A stretch of 64,000 nt of DNA from assembly GCA_029532415.1 (NCBI GenBank), contig JAQOTA010000059.1, positions 1,054,001 through 1,118,000 of the forward strand, read 5' to 3'. Both the position numbers and the translations under genes were made by a program. Source of the stretch: Marasmius tenuissimus (taxonomy: Eukaryota > Basidiomycota > Agaricomycetes > Agaricales > Marasmiaceae). Position 1 is the stretch's first letter. Each line of letters opens with the position of its first letter. The notes below the pieces were generated by a model, which saw nothing but the letters and a program-made list of their open reading frames with translations, was not told the DNA's origin and did no database searches. This document shows positions 35,830 to 47,120 of this stretch, piece by piece.

Positions 35830-37926
35830 CTACCGCTCCCCGTGGTCCTCCTTTACCCTTTCTTCCAACGGATGAGGACTAACACTCAACACCGACGGCA
35901 ACGCAACAACCATCGAAGCTCCCACAAGAGACCAGTTTATGACAAACTGTGTCATCGCGGGGTCTAGGCGTTTGAGATCAGTCGGCGAACCAACGAAAAA
36001 GAAAGAAGGTGGAACTTACAATGCAGTGCATTGATCCGCCACGACACAGCACCTCCTGTCGCTTGGAACGTTTTGTACACTGGAGGCGCAACGAAAGAAG
36101 AGAGATTGAGTGCCAAAAAAAAAGTCGACGAGGAACGACGAAGGACAACTCACACCCAACAAACTTCGCCGCCTCCTGCGGAGATCCAGCCAACGAAGCC
36201 ATCATCCAATAACAAAACGATTGCCAGAACGCGTCAAAGGCCCCGAAGAAAAAGTACCTAGGAAAAACGTTAGCCACAACGCTCAGGCTCACGAACCACG
36301 GGGGGGGGGGGGGGGTGAACATACAACCAAAAAGGCCCAACATACACCCCCACTTCCTCAAAATCCAACCACTGCCTTCTCCCGTCCCGGTCTTTCCACC
36401 TCTGAAACGCCAACCCTCCACCCCATATAGCCATGCCCATCATAAAGACAAATGTCCACCCGACTCGAGCACGGATGCGCCGTGTGAGATAAAGGTGTAC
36501 GTGAGGAAGCTGGAGGTGGGATAGGTCGAGGAGAAACCCAATCGCGAGCCCACCGACCATCTGAGCAATCCAGTACATCGCACCGTTGAGTGAGCGAGTT
36601 CGAAGGGTGAATGTGTCGCCTATGAGGAGGAATTAGTGGGAAGAGGGTCAGCAAAACCGAACGGCTTCGAGCAAAGCCGCACGTACGTACCATTCACGGA
36701 ATTTTGTTGATATGAATAAAAGAAGTTGGCACAGAAGAACATCGGTATGAGGAGTATGATTCGCCAATTAGATAGCGAGGTGACGAGGTTCGAAGCTTCC
36801 CTCTTCAGCGATGCCACCGGGCTAATCCGAGTCGCATCCCCTTCAACTTCAACCTCAGCGGGCGGAGGTCCGGCGTAAGTCCCATCCGAGCGGAGAACCT
36901 TGTGTGGAGGTAGCACAAAAAGACTGAGGAGCCATCCAAGGACTGTGAACGGTGTATCAGCCTTCTGCTTCACGACGGTAGGTAGGTCGTACGCACACAT
37001 AATGGCCATAAAAGCGCCATCTACACGAAGAACGAAAAAAAAAATCAGCAAACACATCCTCATAACCCAGAACCACTAGGTTATACGCACAAGTCCCGTC
37101 ACTAACACTCCCACTCTTCGAATGGAAATTCAGCCCAAAGGAGACGAACGATCCGATCCCTCCTCCTAGGTTGAAAATCACCTATGCACAACCAATATCA
37201 GCTCGACCCCCTTCACGTTCGATTCACACATAAAACACACCCAAAACATCGCGATCGCTCTTCCCTTCCACTCTGGTAGCGGGTACGATACCATTATCTA
37301 GCGCAAAAGGGAGGCATCAGCAAGAATCGAACCCCATCCTCGACAAGACAGACTCACAGCCCCCTGAGCGACCCACAAAAACGATGCTCCCAACCCCAAA
37401 ATCGCGCCACTCGCGATAACAAAACTCGAGTTCCTCGTGTGGTTATAGCACAACAACGATCCCGAATAGAGAGGGTACGTCCATCCGCCTATGAGGAGGC
37501 ATGCTCGTGGGCCGAATGTCTAGGTCAATTCAGAAGTGGTAAAAAGAGAGAAGAGTTGGAGAAGGAAACATACGTCGAATACGGGAGGAACCAGGACCAG
37601 CGCAGACGCAGCGGTTGAAGCTAATAACGCTACATTGGCGTTTGCAGCGACGGTACTATCAAGTTGACCTGAACCTCCGAGACCGGTTATGGCGTTGTAC
37701 ATGCCTGCCATCGGTGTCGTCAGCGAAGGAGTAAAACGAGAGTGATATATGACTCGGTACCTGGGCAGCAGAAACATACGAAAGATATGAGTAGGATCTG
37801 AGCGCAGGGTGAATGTAAGCTCAGGGCCTTATATCGCGTTGGAATTAATTCCCTAAACCCATCGTGACTGCTATTTTCTTGTACGAGGTCGCCTTGCCCT
37901 TTGTCGATGGAGTTCGCGATGGACAT
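35830..37926 (-). CDS. UNC93-like multi-pass membrane protein, copy 2, 11 exons, 491 aa
   Basis: Minus-strand exons are 37761-37926, 37574-37704, 37358-37519, 37241-37297, 37091-37181, 36997-37020, 36691-36942, 36325-36619, 36154-36257, 36020-36079 and 35830-35963. Eight of the 11 exon lengths equal those of copy 1 (131, 162, 57, 91, 24, 295, 104, 60). The differences are exon 1, exon 7 (18 nt longer, adding a Val/Glu-rich insert) and the last exon. Motifs include ALSLHSPCAQI, ITGLGGSGQ, FGPRACLLIGGW, VSYPLPEWKGRAIAMFW and FWQSFCYWMMASL. The intron after exon 8 carries a run of 16 G (plus strand 36300-36315). Both copies look intact, so they may differ in expression or substrate. Confidence 0.93.
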
Positions 37927-40017
37927 AGAGGAAGGGGGGCGGTGGGAATTGGTGAGCTATTTTAACGTTTAAGACCTCCATAATGTCTTCGACAGCAGGT
38001 AGTCCACCTGACCCTCATTGAATACATTATGCCAGATGCCGTTGCCGATGTAGAGCACGTCGACAGATCCGAGAAGCGAACAGGAAGCCTGGATGACGAG
38101 TATGATCTATTGAACGAAGGCCGTAAGTAATAGTCAGAAAAATACACATGACAACCGAGTCGACGTCTCGTTGACCGATGGCCCATAAACAGGGCGACGA
38201 CGAAATGATGGAGCAGTGAGAGTGTAAATTGGATGATTGACACAGTTTAGATTATGTCTATGGCAACAGTGGCAACTTGCTAGTATCACTGGCAGATCAT
38301 TAATCGAACGAACGTAGAGAACGAAGCAAAGCGCGTACGGGGCCAAACACGCCGAGACTCCTCCTATGACCCATATCCCCCCAATTCCTCCCTCCCAGTC
38401 CCCCTTGTAATAGGGCGTAGCCAAAGGGAAGCAACGAAGAAGGTTTGGTTTTGCAGGTATACAGAGCCGAGAACGGACTCCGGAACAACAATGTACCTTG
38501 AAAGCTGGGAGATCGTGGATGACACGGGTAATGTCCTGAGGTATTCTCCTTTGCGGCGACGACGAAGACTGCATGGATATGTGAACGTGACTTGTACGTT
38601 GCGATTTTGACGAGGGGATGCCGTATGATCTGGATACAGGAAGCGCTACGACACGCAAGATATTAGGCCCAAATTTGTGGGAGGAGCTCCATGTGTGTAT
38701 CAATGGTACACCAGGCTTAGGTTTTGGAGGTGAAACATACTCAGCAAAGTGATAAGCAGGTGCTAGGATTGCGCTCACTAGAAGGTTTGTTTGATATAGA
38801 GCATTCCGGAAATTCACTGAAAACCGGGGGGCCCCCAGATCGTTTGCCAGGCACTGGTCAGCTCAAACGAGCTTCTCGCCGACATTGAAATGAACAAAAA
38901 CTATATCTCAAGCCGGGAATCTGCTATCGGAAGCTAACATCTCGGTGTTTGAGGTTTAGCCGCTGATTCTAGCCAACTTTGTGTTTGTGAGGGTGGGGAA
39001 ATCGTCATGGGCAGGCTCGAAGCGCTTTTGCAACGGAAAGCATGTTAGGAGCGAGAACGATTCCAGGGCCTTTGGTGGTAGATATGACTGTTGTTCTCTG
39101 CGGTCGAAGTAGACTCTCATAAGTATGTTAGAATATCAAGAGAAGGGTACAGTAAGTGCGTGCATACCGCGCAAGGAGAGGCGTGCGGGTCTCCATGGTA
39201 CCCCCTTGGCGAGCGACTTGCTCAACCGTTTATCGGATTTCGAACCAAAATGCGTATCAACGCAGGTTATCGACCTAGCCTTCCCATTGAGTCTTCTAAT
39301 ACAGTCGGAATGGTTCAAGATCAACGTGGATTAATCTCAGACAGGCGAGAGTATCGAAAGTCAGGATTCAGGAATTACGGTTACACTGGTCGCAGAAATC
39401 AGCCCTTAGTTTTGAATTGAGCTGTCATGAGCATACGTACACCCAGACAGGCCATAAATGCTGATTTCTAACGGGGCCGGGAGAAAGACGCGGAACTTTG
39501 AGAGTGGAGGACATGATGATGGTGGTTGAAAGGAAAGCCCAGAAGGGTTACCTAACATATGACAAATATGGTTGTGGGCGCTCGAGGGTCCCACCGACAG
39601 ACGCTTGTTGCCACAACAAGCAGTCTTAGCTTTATTTACTTGAGGATCCATGAGTAAGAAAAATGCAATCTTGAACGCTGCTCATGCACTTTCTAGCGAT
39701 TGTCTCAATTGCACGACAATATAGTTGAAGTTGGACTTGGGTGTTAACCGGTCGGCGGTAATGGTTGATACATTAGTTGAATTCTTGGAATTCCTGCTTA
39801 GACTCGAATTTGCCAAACTTTCAGAGTATTGGGGAATTTCTCTCTAGTTAGTGATTAAGCTAATTCCCAAGCCTTCCTGATGTAATACAATTCTAAAAGG
39901 GTTTCGTTGAGTACCAGTAAAAATGTAAGAAAGTCCAATGAACGAAGATAAAAGATGCGTCGCGTAACATATGAGTACAAGTTATCGGAGATACACCGCT
40001 GTGAGCTGGTAAAGACT
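37927..40017. other. Intergenic, one unassigned minus-strand open frame
   Basis: Minus 38134-38817 is open for 227 codons and contains a hydrophobic stretch near 38290-38400, but I recognise no family. The region upstream of UNC93-like copy 2 (37980-38110) repeats that of copy 1. From about 39590 to 40017 the sequence recurs at 60445-60860. A short block at 39544-39595 recurs at 49886-49935. Confidence 0.35.
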
Positions 40018-41248
40018 CTAATGAGCGCCAGGTCTCCCGAACCTCCCTCTTAGTCTCTCCAGGCACGTGTTCAAGCCCCCAGCGACAAGAGGAACAACTT
40101 TATAGAGCACCCAGATCGGAAACTGTGCCCACATCACTACCAGCACAGGTAGACATGTAGACCAGAAAAGGGCCTTCGACGCGGTGTATGTGACGACGGT
40201 CATGAATCCCGCTAGAGCGAGCGCAGATATGACCATGAGGACGGCGGGTATCCGAGAACCAAGTGCAAAGGAGATGTAGGTACCGTTGACGTCGAGGGCA
40301 CGATGCTGTAATAGTTAATTGAGTAAGGATATGTCTCAAGAAAAAAATAGAAGACACAATACCAAAAATTTCTCGGGGGAGGCGACCGCACTCGTCCAGC
40401 AGTATTGCCAGATGAACCATGTCACCAAGAGAATTCCAAACACGGCACATATACCCGACGCGATGACCATCGTTCGTGCTGCCGGGCTGATAACTGTGTC
40501 AGCCGATCTCAAGGTAATTGCAGAGTCAATCCTAAATGCGCATGAACGGGTCAGAAAGGCAATGTAGTGCAGGCGCCCCGCATTGAAGGGGAAATCACTT
40601 ACGCGGCAAGCGCACACAACGAGGCCACAAGGACCGTCCATTCCGTCTGCAGTTTCGCATACATTTCCTTGACCCTCCTCTTTGCGTCCTCCTTCTTTTC
40701 GTGATTGTCATCCCCATCATTAGGGAGACTTTCGCCGCAACCCGCCGGGGAAGAGGAATTAATATCGGTCTTCCTGTACCCTTCCACGACTAGCAATTCG
40801 GCGGCGCTACACAGCTCTGGGTACATCGTGAATCGGAAAAGAAGCGCCACTATCCAGCAGCACATCCACCACCACCATCCACCGGGAGTCTCTGGATACT
40901 CTCCAGTGATGGAAGATGTGGTAGAAGAAGTGGCGTCTTGAGATGGAGGTGACAAGTGTGATACGGGGATGATGGGACCCGCCGTTGTAAGACTAACTCT
41001 CATATCAAACGTCGATACCTCTCTGGCTTGGCTTGTGACGTCCTCCTCGACGGGAGGGAGCGTGATGGAAGCCATGCCAGAGTTTGTGGACGCGTGCTCC
41101 GGATGAAATGCTGTTAAACGATGGGTATCAGAGCACCTCCGTAATGGGTTTTGCCAATGCTGAACCAACCTTCGTCGATCCCTCTCTGAGCGGGAACCGT
41201 AGTGATACTTGGCTGCTGTGATAGTGTATGAAGGCGAGAGGAGGACAT
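40018..41248 (-). CDS. Four-exon integral membrane protein, 347 aa, unrecognised family
   Basis: Minus-strand exons 41170-41248, 40603-41110, 40363-40531 and 40018-40305 join in phase from ATG to TAG. The N-terminal 100 residues are Ser/Thr-rich and soluble. A Trp-rich first helix follows (GGWWWWMCCWIVALLF, about 103-119), then a charged segment (HEKKEDAKRRVKEMY). The rest has about four more helices, including TMVIASGICAVFGILLV and a long hydrophobic C-terminal pair. I know no function. The start was chosen below a TATA-like CATAAAAAGG (about 41283-41292, minus strand), which lies inside the longer upstream frame. The last exon and 3' flank occur again, damaged, at 60445-61180. Confidence 0.8.
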
Positions 41249-44200
41249 TGCGATTGGTAGGGATAGGAAAACGATCTGCAGCCTTTTTATGTGAGTTTGT
41301 GTATTGTTAGTCAATATTTACAGCTACCAGAAACTGAATTAAGTGATCCTCGGCACTACCCATTCGTGCCCTCGACGTCTGTACAAGATATGGATGTCCC
41401 ACTCAGGTCTGGGCTGAACCGCCGGTTTTTTGCGGCGGTTCTGAACCGAACCGAACCGCCAAACCAGGTTAGAAACTTTGATTTTCAAGATCGACCTTAA
41501 TTTCGTTCTTGCAGTCACCCTGCCTTTGAACCTTCAATTTTTGGTCCTTATAACACTCATAGACAAGTTCTCGAAGCTTCAAAACCCTAATCGACTTAAA
41601 TTGAGAAAAGTGAAAAATAATTTCCGGAACCAACCGTTGGCAACCCTAGTACAAGAAGGCATCCTCACTAACATCTTTACAAGACCAAGTGGCATGATCC
41701 CGCCTTGGTATCAGTTTGGCACCCCAAAAAACATTCAGTTTTCTTTTTTTAATTCATGAGTCTGGTACCCCTGAAAACTTTCAGTTTCCTTCTTTGCCTT
41801 GTCTGCCTTGCATACTCGTTCACTCCGTCTTTTCTATACAATAGCACACTCTCACTGAGAAGTTCGGTCTACACGTTGTTTATAGTGTTGAAACCTCCGG
41901 CCCCTATTGGGGTTGAACGGTCGTTGTACATATGGAAATTCAAACCGGGTGTGCGAGTTGGCATCACATTCTATTTTAGAATCCCAGCAAGATTGCACCT
42001 CCAAGTCCCGAAAGTTCAATCCAGCGGCACATTTGATTTTAGAGACACTTCGAAGACCTGATACGGTCAAATGATGGGTGATTAGACACGTCTTAAAGAG
42101 ATGAGAGGCCGACTCACCGGAGAGGTAGGTTGAAGGTGCCCTGTATCACAGCTATGTCCCACTCGCAAAGAGCAATATCGAAGTAGAGAAAAGATCGCTT
42201 TATGGCTGCTTTTGGAGTGATTCGCGTGTAGTAGACTTATCGAAAATATTTTTCGAAGAGATGGCGGACTAAGTCGGTCGAGGGATAGTGGTCAAATAGC
42301 GTGTACCGGCAGAAACGACCAGAGGGGATCCAAACTGGCTGGTAACGACCAAGGAGGTCGGTGTCAGTACCATTGTTCGGAGAGTATCAAGAACACGTAC
42401 CTTTGTCAGGACCAACCCGAGTCCAGGTGCGACTCCATATAGAGTTCACAACACGACCTGGACAGAATAGTAGGTCCCAAGTAGGATCTCTTTGTCCAAT
42501 ACGTAGGGTTTCCGTTCGAATCTAGCAGTGAGAACCGACATCGAAGGTCTATGTCTGCACACCCGCCACACCTAGCAAAGTTAGCGAACGTGTAGGCACG
42601 ATGGAGTTTTGTGGTTGCCTTCCCGCACTTAGTATGCTGTGGTTGATATAGTTATTGCGAAAGAAAGACAAATCACCTTGTCCCATATTCGGGCGTTGGA
42701 GATAGTGGGTATAACTGGATGGAAGTGATTTGTTGAAGCCCTGAAGGCATTCAAACAATGCTTTCGAGCGTCTATATCTCAATAAATTCAAGAGGACGAG
42801 AGAAAAGACACCGAAAACCCGAAGGTCATCCGAGCAACGGTTACCGCCATACTGTCAGTTCGCAGCGATCCTTTGAACTTCCCGCCGCTCAGAGACAAAA
42901 GCATCCGACCTCCCCACATCTCATCTAGAAAGGTAACGAGAACCGGATATGAAGAAGCCTACGGTGAACGAGGTTTACAAGGGTGAATGCCGCAAAAAGT
43001 CGAACGGGCTTATGTCTTCAACCCTACTGACCTGGACTAATGTTTTGATGAGCTGATTTGAGTCGTCGAGTTCTCCCGATCTGGGCGGCTCGAGTTCCCG
43101 AGTTGAGCTGAACTCCGAGCTGGACGCCGAGTTGCTCGACTCGAGTTTCCCTTTTCTGGGTCAGTATCCATCACGCTCTCAGTATTGAGGCAAGGTCTCA
43201 GGTATCATAACGCAATGCTGCGTCTAAAAGGCCAAAGCCGACTGGTACCACATGACCTGGTATCTTCCCTCCGAATCCCCGACGCCTCCATCATGTCTAT
43301 CTAGATCTGAATCTCCGCTCCCGCTTTGACCATGATGACCAAAACTTCGCAATCCAGGGTTCCTGTTTTGTATAGATACCAGGCCGTCGAGCTGATCAGA
43401 CGTGGCTTGGATGTGTGCTTGTCGACGCTTTGTGTCATTGAGAGAAAGCTGTAACGAGTCTAGCTAAGGGGGCCGGGAGAAGGATCGACATCGTGAAGTC
43501 CAGTGGCTGACATTTGTACCGCCAGGCCGTGGGTTGACGTCTCCAGCGCTTATCGATGACTGATTGTGGTCGTTCGGAGCAAGTTTGGATGCTGTTCAAT
43601 CCGAACCAGGAGTCAGTCCGGACTGGTTCAGGTCAGGCTAACGCTTGTACCGCCAGGCCGTGGGTTGACGTCTCCAGCGCTTATCGATGACTGATTATGG
43701 TCGTTCGGAGCAAGTTTGGATGCTGTTCAACCTGAACCGGGAGTCAGTCCAGCGCTCGCCGCAGCCTGAGCATCGAACAGCTCCAGGTTCTGGGTTCCGG
43801 GCCTCTCTCTGGTGCACAGTCTTGGGTTCAATGATCAAGGAAGCTGAGGGTTGTCATCCTGCCTTAGAGTTCCATGATATTCAAAACTGTAGAATTGAAG
43901 CTTGAAGATCGATAGATATCCTTTTGGTGTGTCAGCCTGTATGAACGTTAGGCCCTGACTCGTTCATGACAAAGGTTATTAGGGCCAAGCATTCTTCCGA
44001 CTTGGCTATTTAACCAGTACAAACCCATCCCTCCGAGTGAATACCATTATCCAGGGACATTGTCCATCCACACTGCTTGGTACTTGTCCAAATTCTGTAA
44101 CGGAGCAGGTTGGTTTCAGTACTCGCCACGAGAGACGACAACCGAGTATCCCGGCGTCTTGGAAGAGAAAGAGGGGAGAGTTAGATCTACGCCTGATCCT

Positions 44201-45639
44201 TCGGAAACCGTCCAACCTCCGCCGTAAAGTGCGGAGCTCGAACCGTACAGCCTAACGCCGACCCCATATAAACGAGTTATGGAGTTCAACAGAGGCGAGA
44301 GTTTCGACTGCAGCACATTAAAACCACGTCTTGGAGTAAGCGAGGAAGATTTCTGCCGTTGTTATGTATCACTAAATAAAGAAAACACGGAACGTACCTA
44401 GATAGTTGTAGTAGGAGGAGGATTCTGGCGTGACGAGGAAAGGGCAATCAGTTACACTGGACGGTTAAGTCGAAGAACAATCCATCTACCACCTCCAAGC
44501 TGCATTCTCCAATTCCACATACGACGACCCTCCGGGCGTAATCATTGTTGCTGGCAGTCGAAATGTCAATGAAAAAAATCAACGGAGTCGAGACCGTGGC
44601 CGTGTGAGTACAATTAGCATCAGGCACAAGCGCGTGTTGATGTCATGTGCCCAACGGTACTGGACTTCGGGGTAGAGAGGATAAATTTAGGCATTCGCGG
44701 GCCTAGGCACAGGCTCCTTCCCATCCACTCTTGTGGCTTACAGCGAAATTCGCCAGTCTTGATATGAGGGGTTCAGACGCAGTGTTTCGTGCGAGGGAAA
44801 TTGCCGGAGAATTTTGATGTATGACGTCGTGCTTGATTTGAATGAACGTTAACCTTAATTGTTCTGTAAAGCCGCAAGAGCGGCTGGCATAACTTGCAGG
44901 GGTTTGTCTGGGTTCTGTTTGGCGACCTCCTCAATCTCGCCGCCCCCCGCTGAGTCAATTCCTGCCCAACAGCCTATATTATAGCAACCCTGAAGTTGCA
45001 ATCAATGCAGAGCAACACTGGGTGGCCTTGGGCAATGGGATGCCACGAATAAAATGCTACCACTATGTGGACGGTGGGGGGAAATTCATGCGAGCCCAAA
45101 TAGGTGTGTATCACAAATCCACTACTCACCTGTTCAGATGTGGTTTTGATGATAAGGGAATAACTGATGTGAATGCAGAGAGCAGAGGAGATGTTGTCAA
45201 AGGACAGAAGACGTTCTTTAGTCTGAGGTTTATGCCTCAGACGATCTAGCTTATATACATGGATTCTACAGGACCCCAGACACTATCTAAGACCTATGAT
45301 ACCTAAGCTGACTGATGCACTCATCAGGATGAGTCTACTATGAGTCGTGATGGTGCAATCAAGGTGTAAGTATGAGTCGAGTGAGTCGTAAGAGTCAACT
45401 CGAGTGTTCGAGCTGTCCACACAGCACATGACTCGCCGTAGTCATGGTGTGGCAGATCTAGACCTATGCGTATCCCCTTTAGTTACAGATCTATCTAGAT
45501 GAGTCCAGACCGAATCTATAGATCAAGAGATCAGATATCTACTGATAAGATGTTGGATTGGATCGAATGATATGATAACCACATGGCACAGATAAGATAT
45601 AGGGAGATTAGATATAGAGAGAGAAAATCTGTGACAGTG
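41249..45639. other. Gene-poor DNA with simple and tandem repeats
   Basis: No supported gene. It contains a GAACCGCC/GGCGGTTC-rich palindromic patch (41409-41462), a patch rich in GAGTT/AACTC motifs (43060-43160) and the 131-bp tandem repeat at 43514-43757. A piece near 44490-44570 reads like coding sequence (AAFSNSTYDDPPG then VIIVAGSRNVNEK) but has no context. Confidence 0.45.
43514..43757 (+). repeat. 131-bp direct tandem duplication
   Basis: The unit starting TTGTACCGCCAGGCCGTGGG at 43514 recurs at 43645 with few changes for about 110 bases. It is immediately adjacent, as from a local duplication. Confidence 0.85.
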
Positions 45640-45647
45640 TGCCAAAC
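45640..45647. repeat. Target site duplication of hAT-like element, left
   Basis: TGCCAAAC, repeated exactly at 46251-46258. Confidence 0.9.
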
Positions 45648-46250
45648 TAGTGTTGCCAGTGGCTCGGCTCTAGCCGCAGCTTGAGCGGCTCGGAGCCGGA
45701 CCGGGCCATAGCCGCTCCGGTAAAACGGTTCACCGAGAGCCGTTTTACGAGAGCGGCTCAGAACCGGCTCAGAGTCGGCTCAGCCAGCTGGAGCCGCCAT
45801 GATTTCTTTTTTTTTTCATCCCCATCCTTAGACGGGGCTCTGAGAAGTATATAGAATGTATATTAGCTCTCATAAATCACAGAAAAATATAAATTTTAGT
45901 ACAAACACAGTATTCATACCATTGGATACCCTGGCCTTGGCGTGGGAAAAGCGACCCACCAGTGGGTCGCCACGTGCAGAGACAGTTGGGCTGGCAACTG
46001 GACCCACAGTCACCTCCCAAAAACAATACTTTCTATGAGAATTAGCCCAAATAAAGTTTATATACTTGTTTTTCAGTCCTTATAAGTCTTTCAATAAAAT
46101 GTTTTTTTGAACAGCTCGAGCCGCAGCTGAACCGGTCAAAGTGGCTCAAAGAGCCGAGCCGTTCCCTGTCAACGGCTCCCGGAGCCGCGGCTCGGTTTGA
46201 GCTGTGGCTCTTGAGCCGGAGCCGAGCCGAGCCGACTGTTGGCAACACTA
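45648..46250. mobile_element. hAT-like non-autonomous DNA transposon (MITE), 603 bp
   Basis: Both ends read TAGTGTTGCCA inward (exact 11-bp terminal inverted repeat) and continue into looser inverted repeats built of GGCTCGG/CCGAGCC blocks (45660-45800 and 46105-46240). It is flanked by a perfect 8-bp target duplication TGCCAAAC. Eight-bp duplications and TAGNG-type ends fit the hAT superfamily. No transposase is encoded; the interior is AT-rich. Confidence 0.88.
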
Positions 46251-46258
46251 TGCCAAAC
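46251..46258. repeat. Target site duplication of hAT-like element, right
   Basis: TGCCAAAC, identical to 45640-45647. Confidence 0.9.
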
Positions 46259-46313
46259 CAGACCCAAACAACTCGAGCAAGTTATGCCAGCCGCTCTTGC
46301 GTGTTTACAAAAT

Positions 46314-46572
46314 TACAGCCGCTAACAAAATTGCAGATAGGTTTCGAATTTTTTCTCGTTCCGCGCCTTTGTTTATGGTAAACACAAAAAACCTATAACG
46401 GGCCTGCGTAGCTACCTTAAATGGAAGCTTCGCGTCCTTGACTCCACCCCGCCTCCATGCGCCCTCGTCGGGACATTCAGTCGAGGTGGAGCTGGTTTGT
46501 TTGGTATAAACAAAGGCACTGAACGAGAAAAAAAGTAAAACCTATCTACAATTTTGTTAGCGGCTGTAAGGT
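46314..46572. repeat. Foldback repeat with about 75-bp arms
   Basis: 46314-46388 and the reverse complement of 46500-46572 match closely (CAGCCGCTAACAAAATTG, then GATAGGTTT, CTCGTTC and CCTTTGTTTAT), around a loop of about 110 bases. It is probably a miniature inverted-repeat element. Confidence 0.7.
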
Positions 46573-47120
46573 TCAAGAAATTCAGCAAGTTGCAATACTG
46601 CAGGGAGCAGGAGAAAGAGAGAAGGCAGAAAGCCTCAGGCGGTGGTAACAAACCGCTGAGGTAGTATGGTATTCCTAGCTAGCCTATATACGAGAGTACA
46701 AGATAGCTAGAATATGGTAGAATGGAGTAGAACGTACTGTGCATGATGTAGGTCCAACTGTGCATGATGTACGTAGGAGTAAGTACGATCAGTAAGGCAA
46801 AGGGTTGTGGAGTACGGAGGAGTATAGTGAGTAATGTAGGGCAAAGGGATAATGATATCATACAATGTGTAGGGTCAGGTAGGTGCAATGGTTAGCTAGG
46901 TCAAAGTTGCCATACCTAGAATATTGACTCAGCATGACGTTACTCCATCAAAATTTTTCGGCATTCTCCTGTATGTATTCCCTCAGATTGAACACTGCGA
47001 TGAATTCCCTTTTCCCTTGATCATGATGCGCATTTCAATGCTCTCCCTGACACAACGACAATCCACAATAGTATGATGAAGGCATTCTAATTCTTCCTCT
47101 TTCCCCACCATTTACCCAAC
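46573..47120. other. Intergenic, low-complexity in part
   Basis: About 46680-46860 is built of near-repeats such as TGTGCATGATGTA and GTAGAATGGAGTAG. It should contain the promoter of the oxidase gene. Nothing else seen. Confidence 0.4.

Noticed and set aside
38134..38817. 227-codon minus-strand open frame with a hydrophobic stretch
   Set aside because: Composition is unremarkable and no domain is seen; length alone is not enough to call a gene.
41409..41462. Transcription terminator-like palindrome rich in GAACCGCC
   Set aside because: No adjacent gene ends there, and eukaryotic genes do not use such hairpin terminators.
45650..45800. Simple-sequence array of GGCTC/GAGCC
   Set aside because: Better explained as subterminal repeats of the hAT-like element, given exact termini and the 8-bp target duplication.
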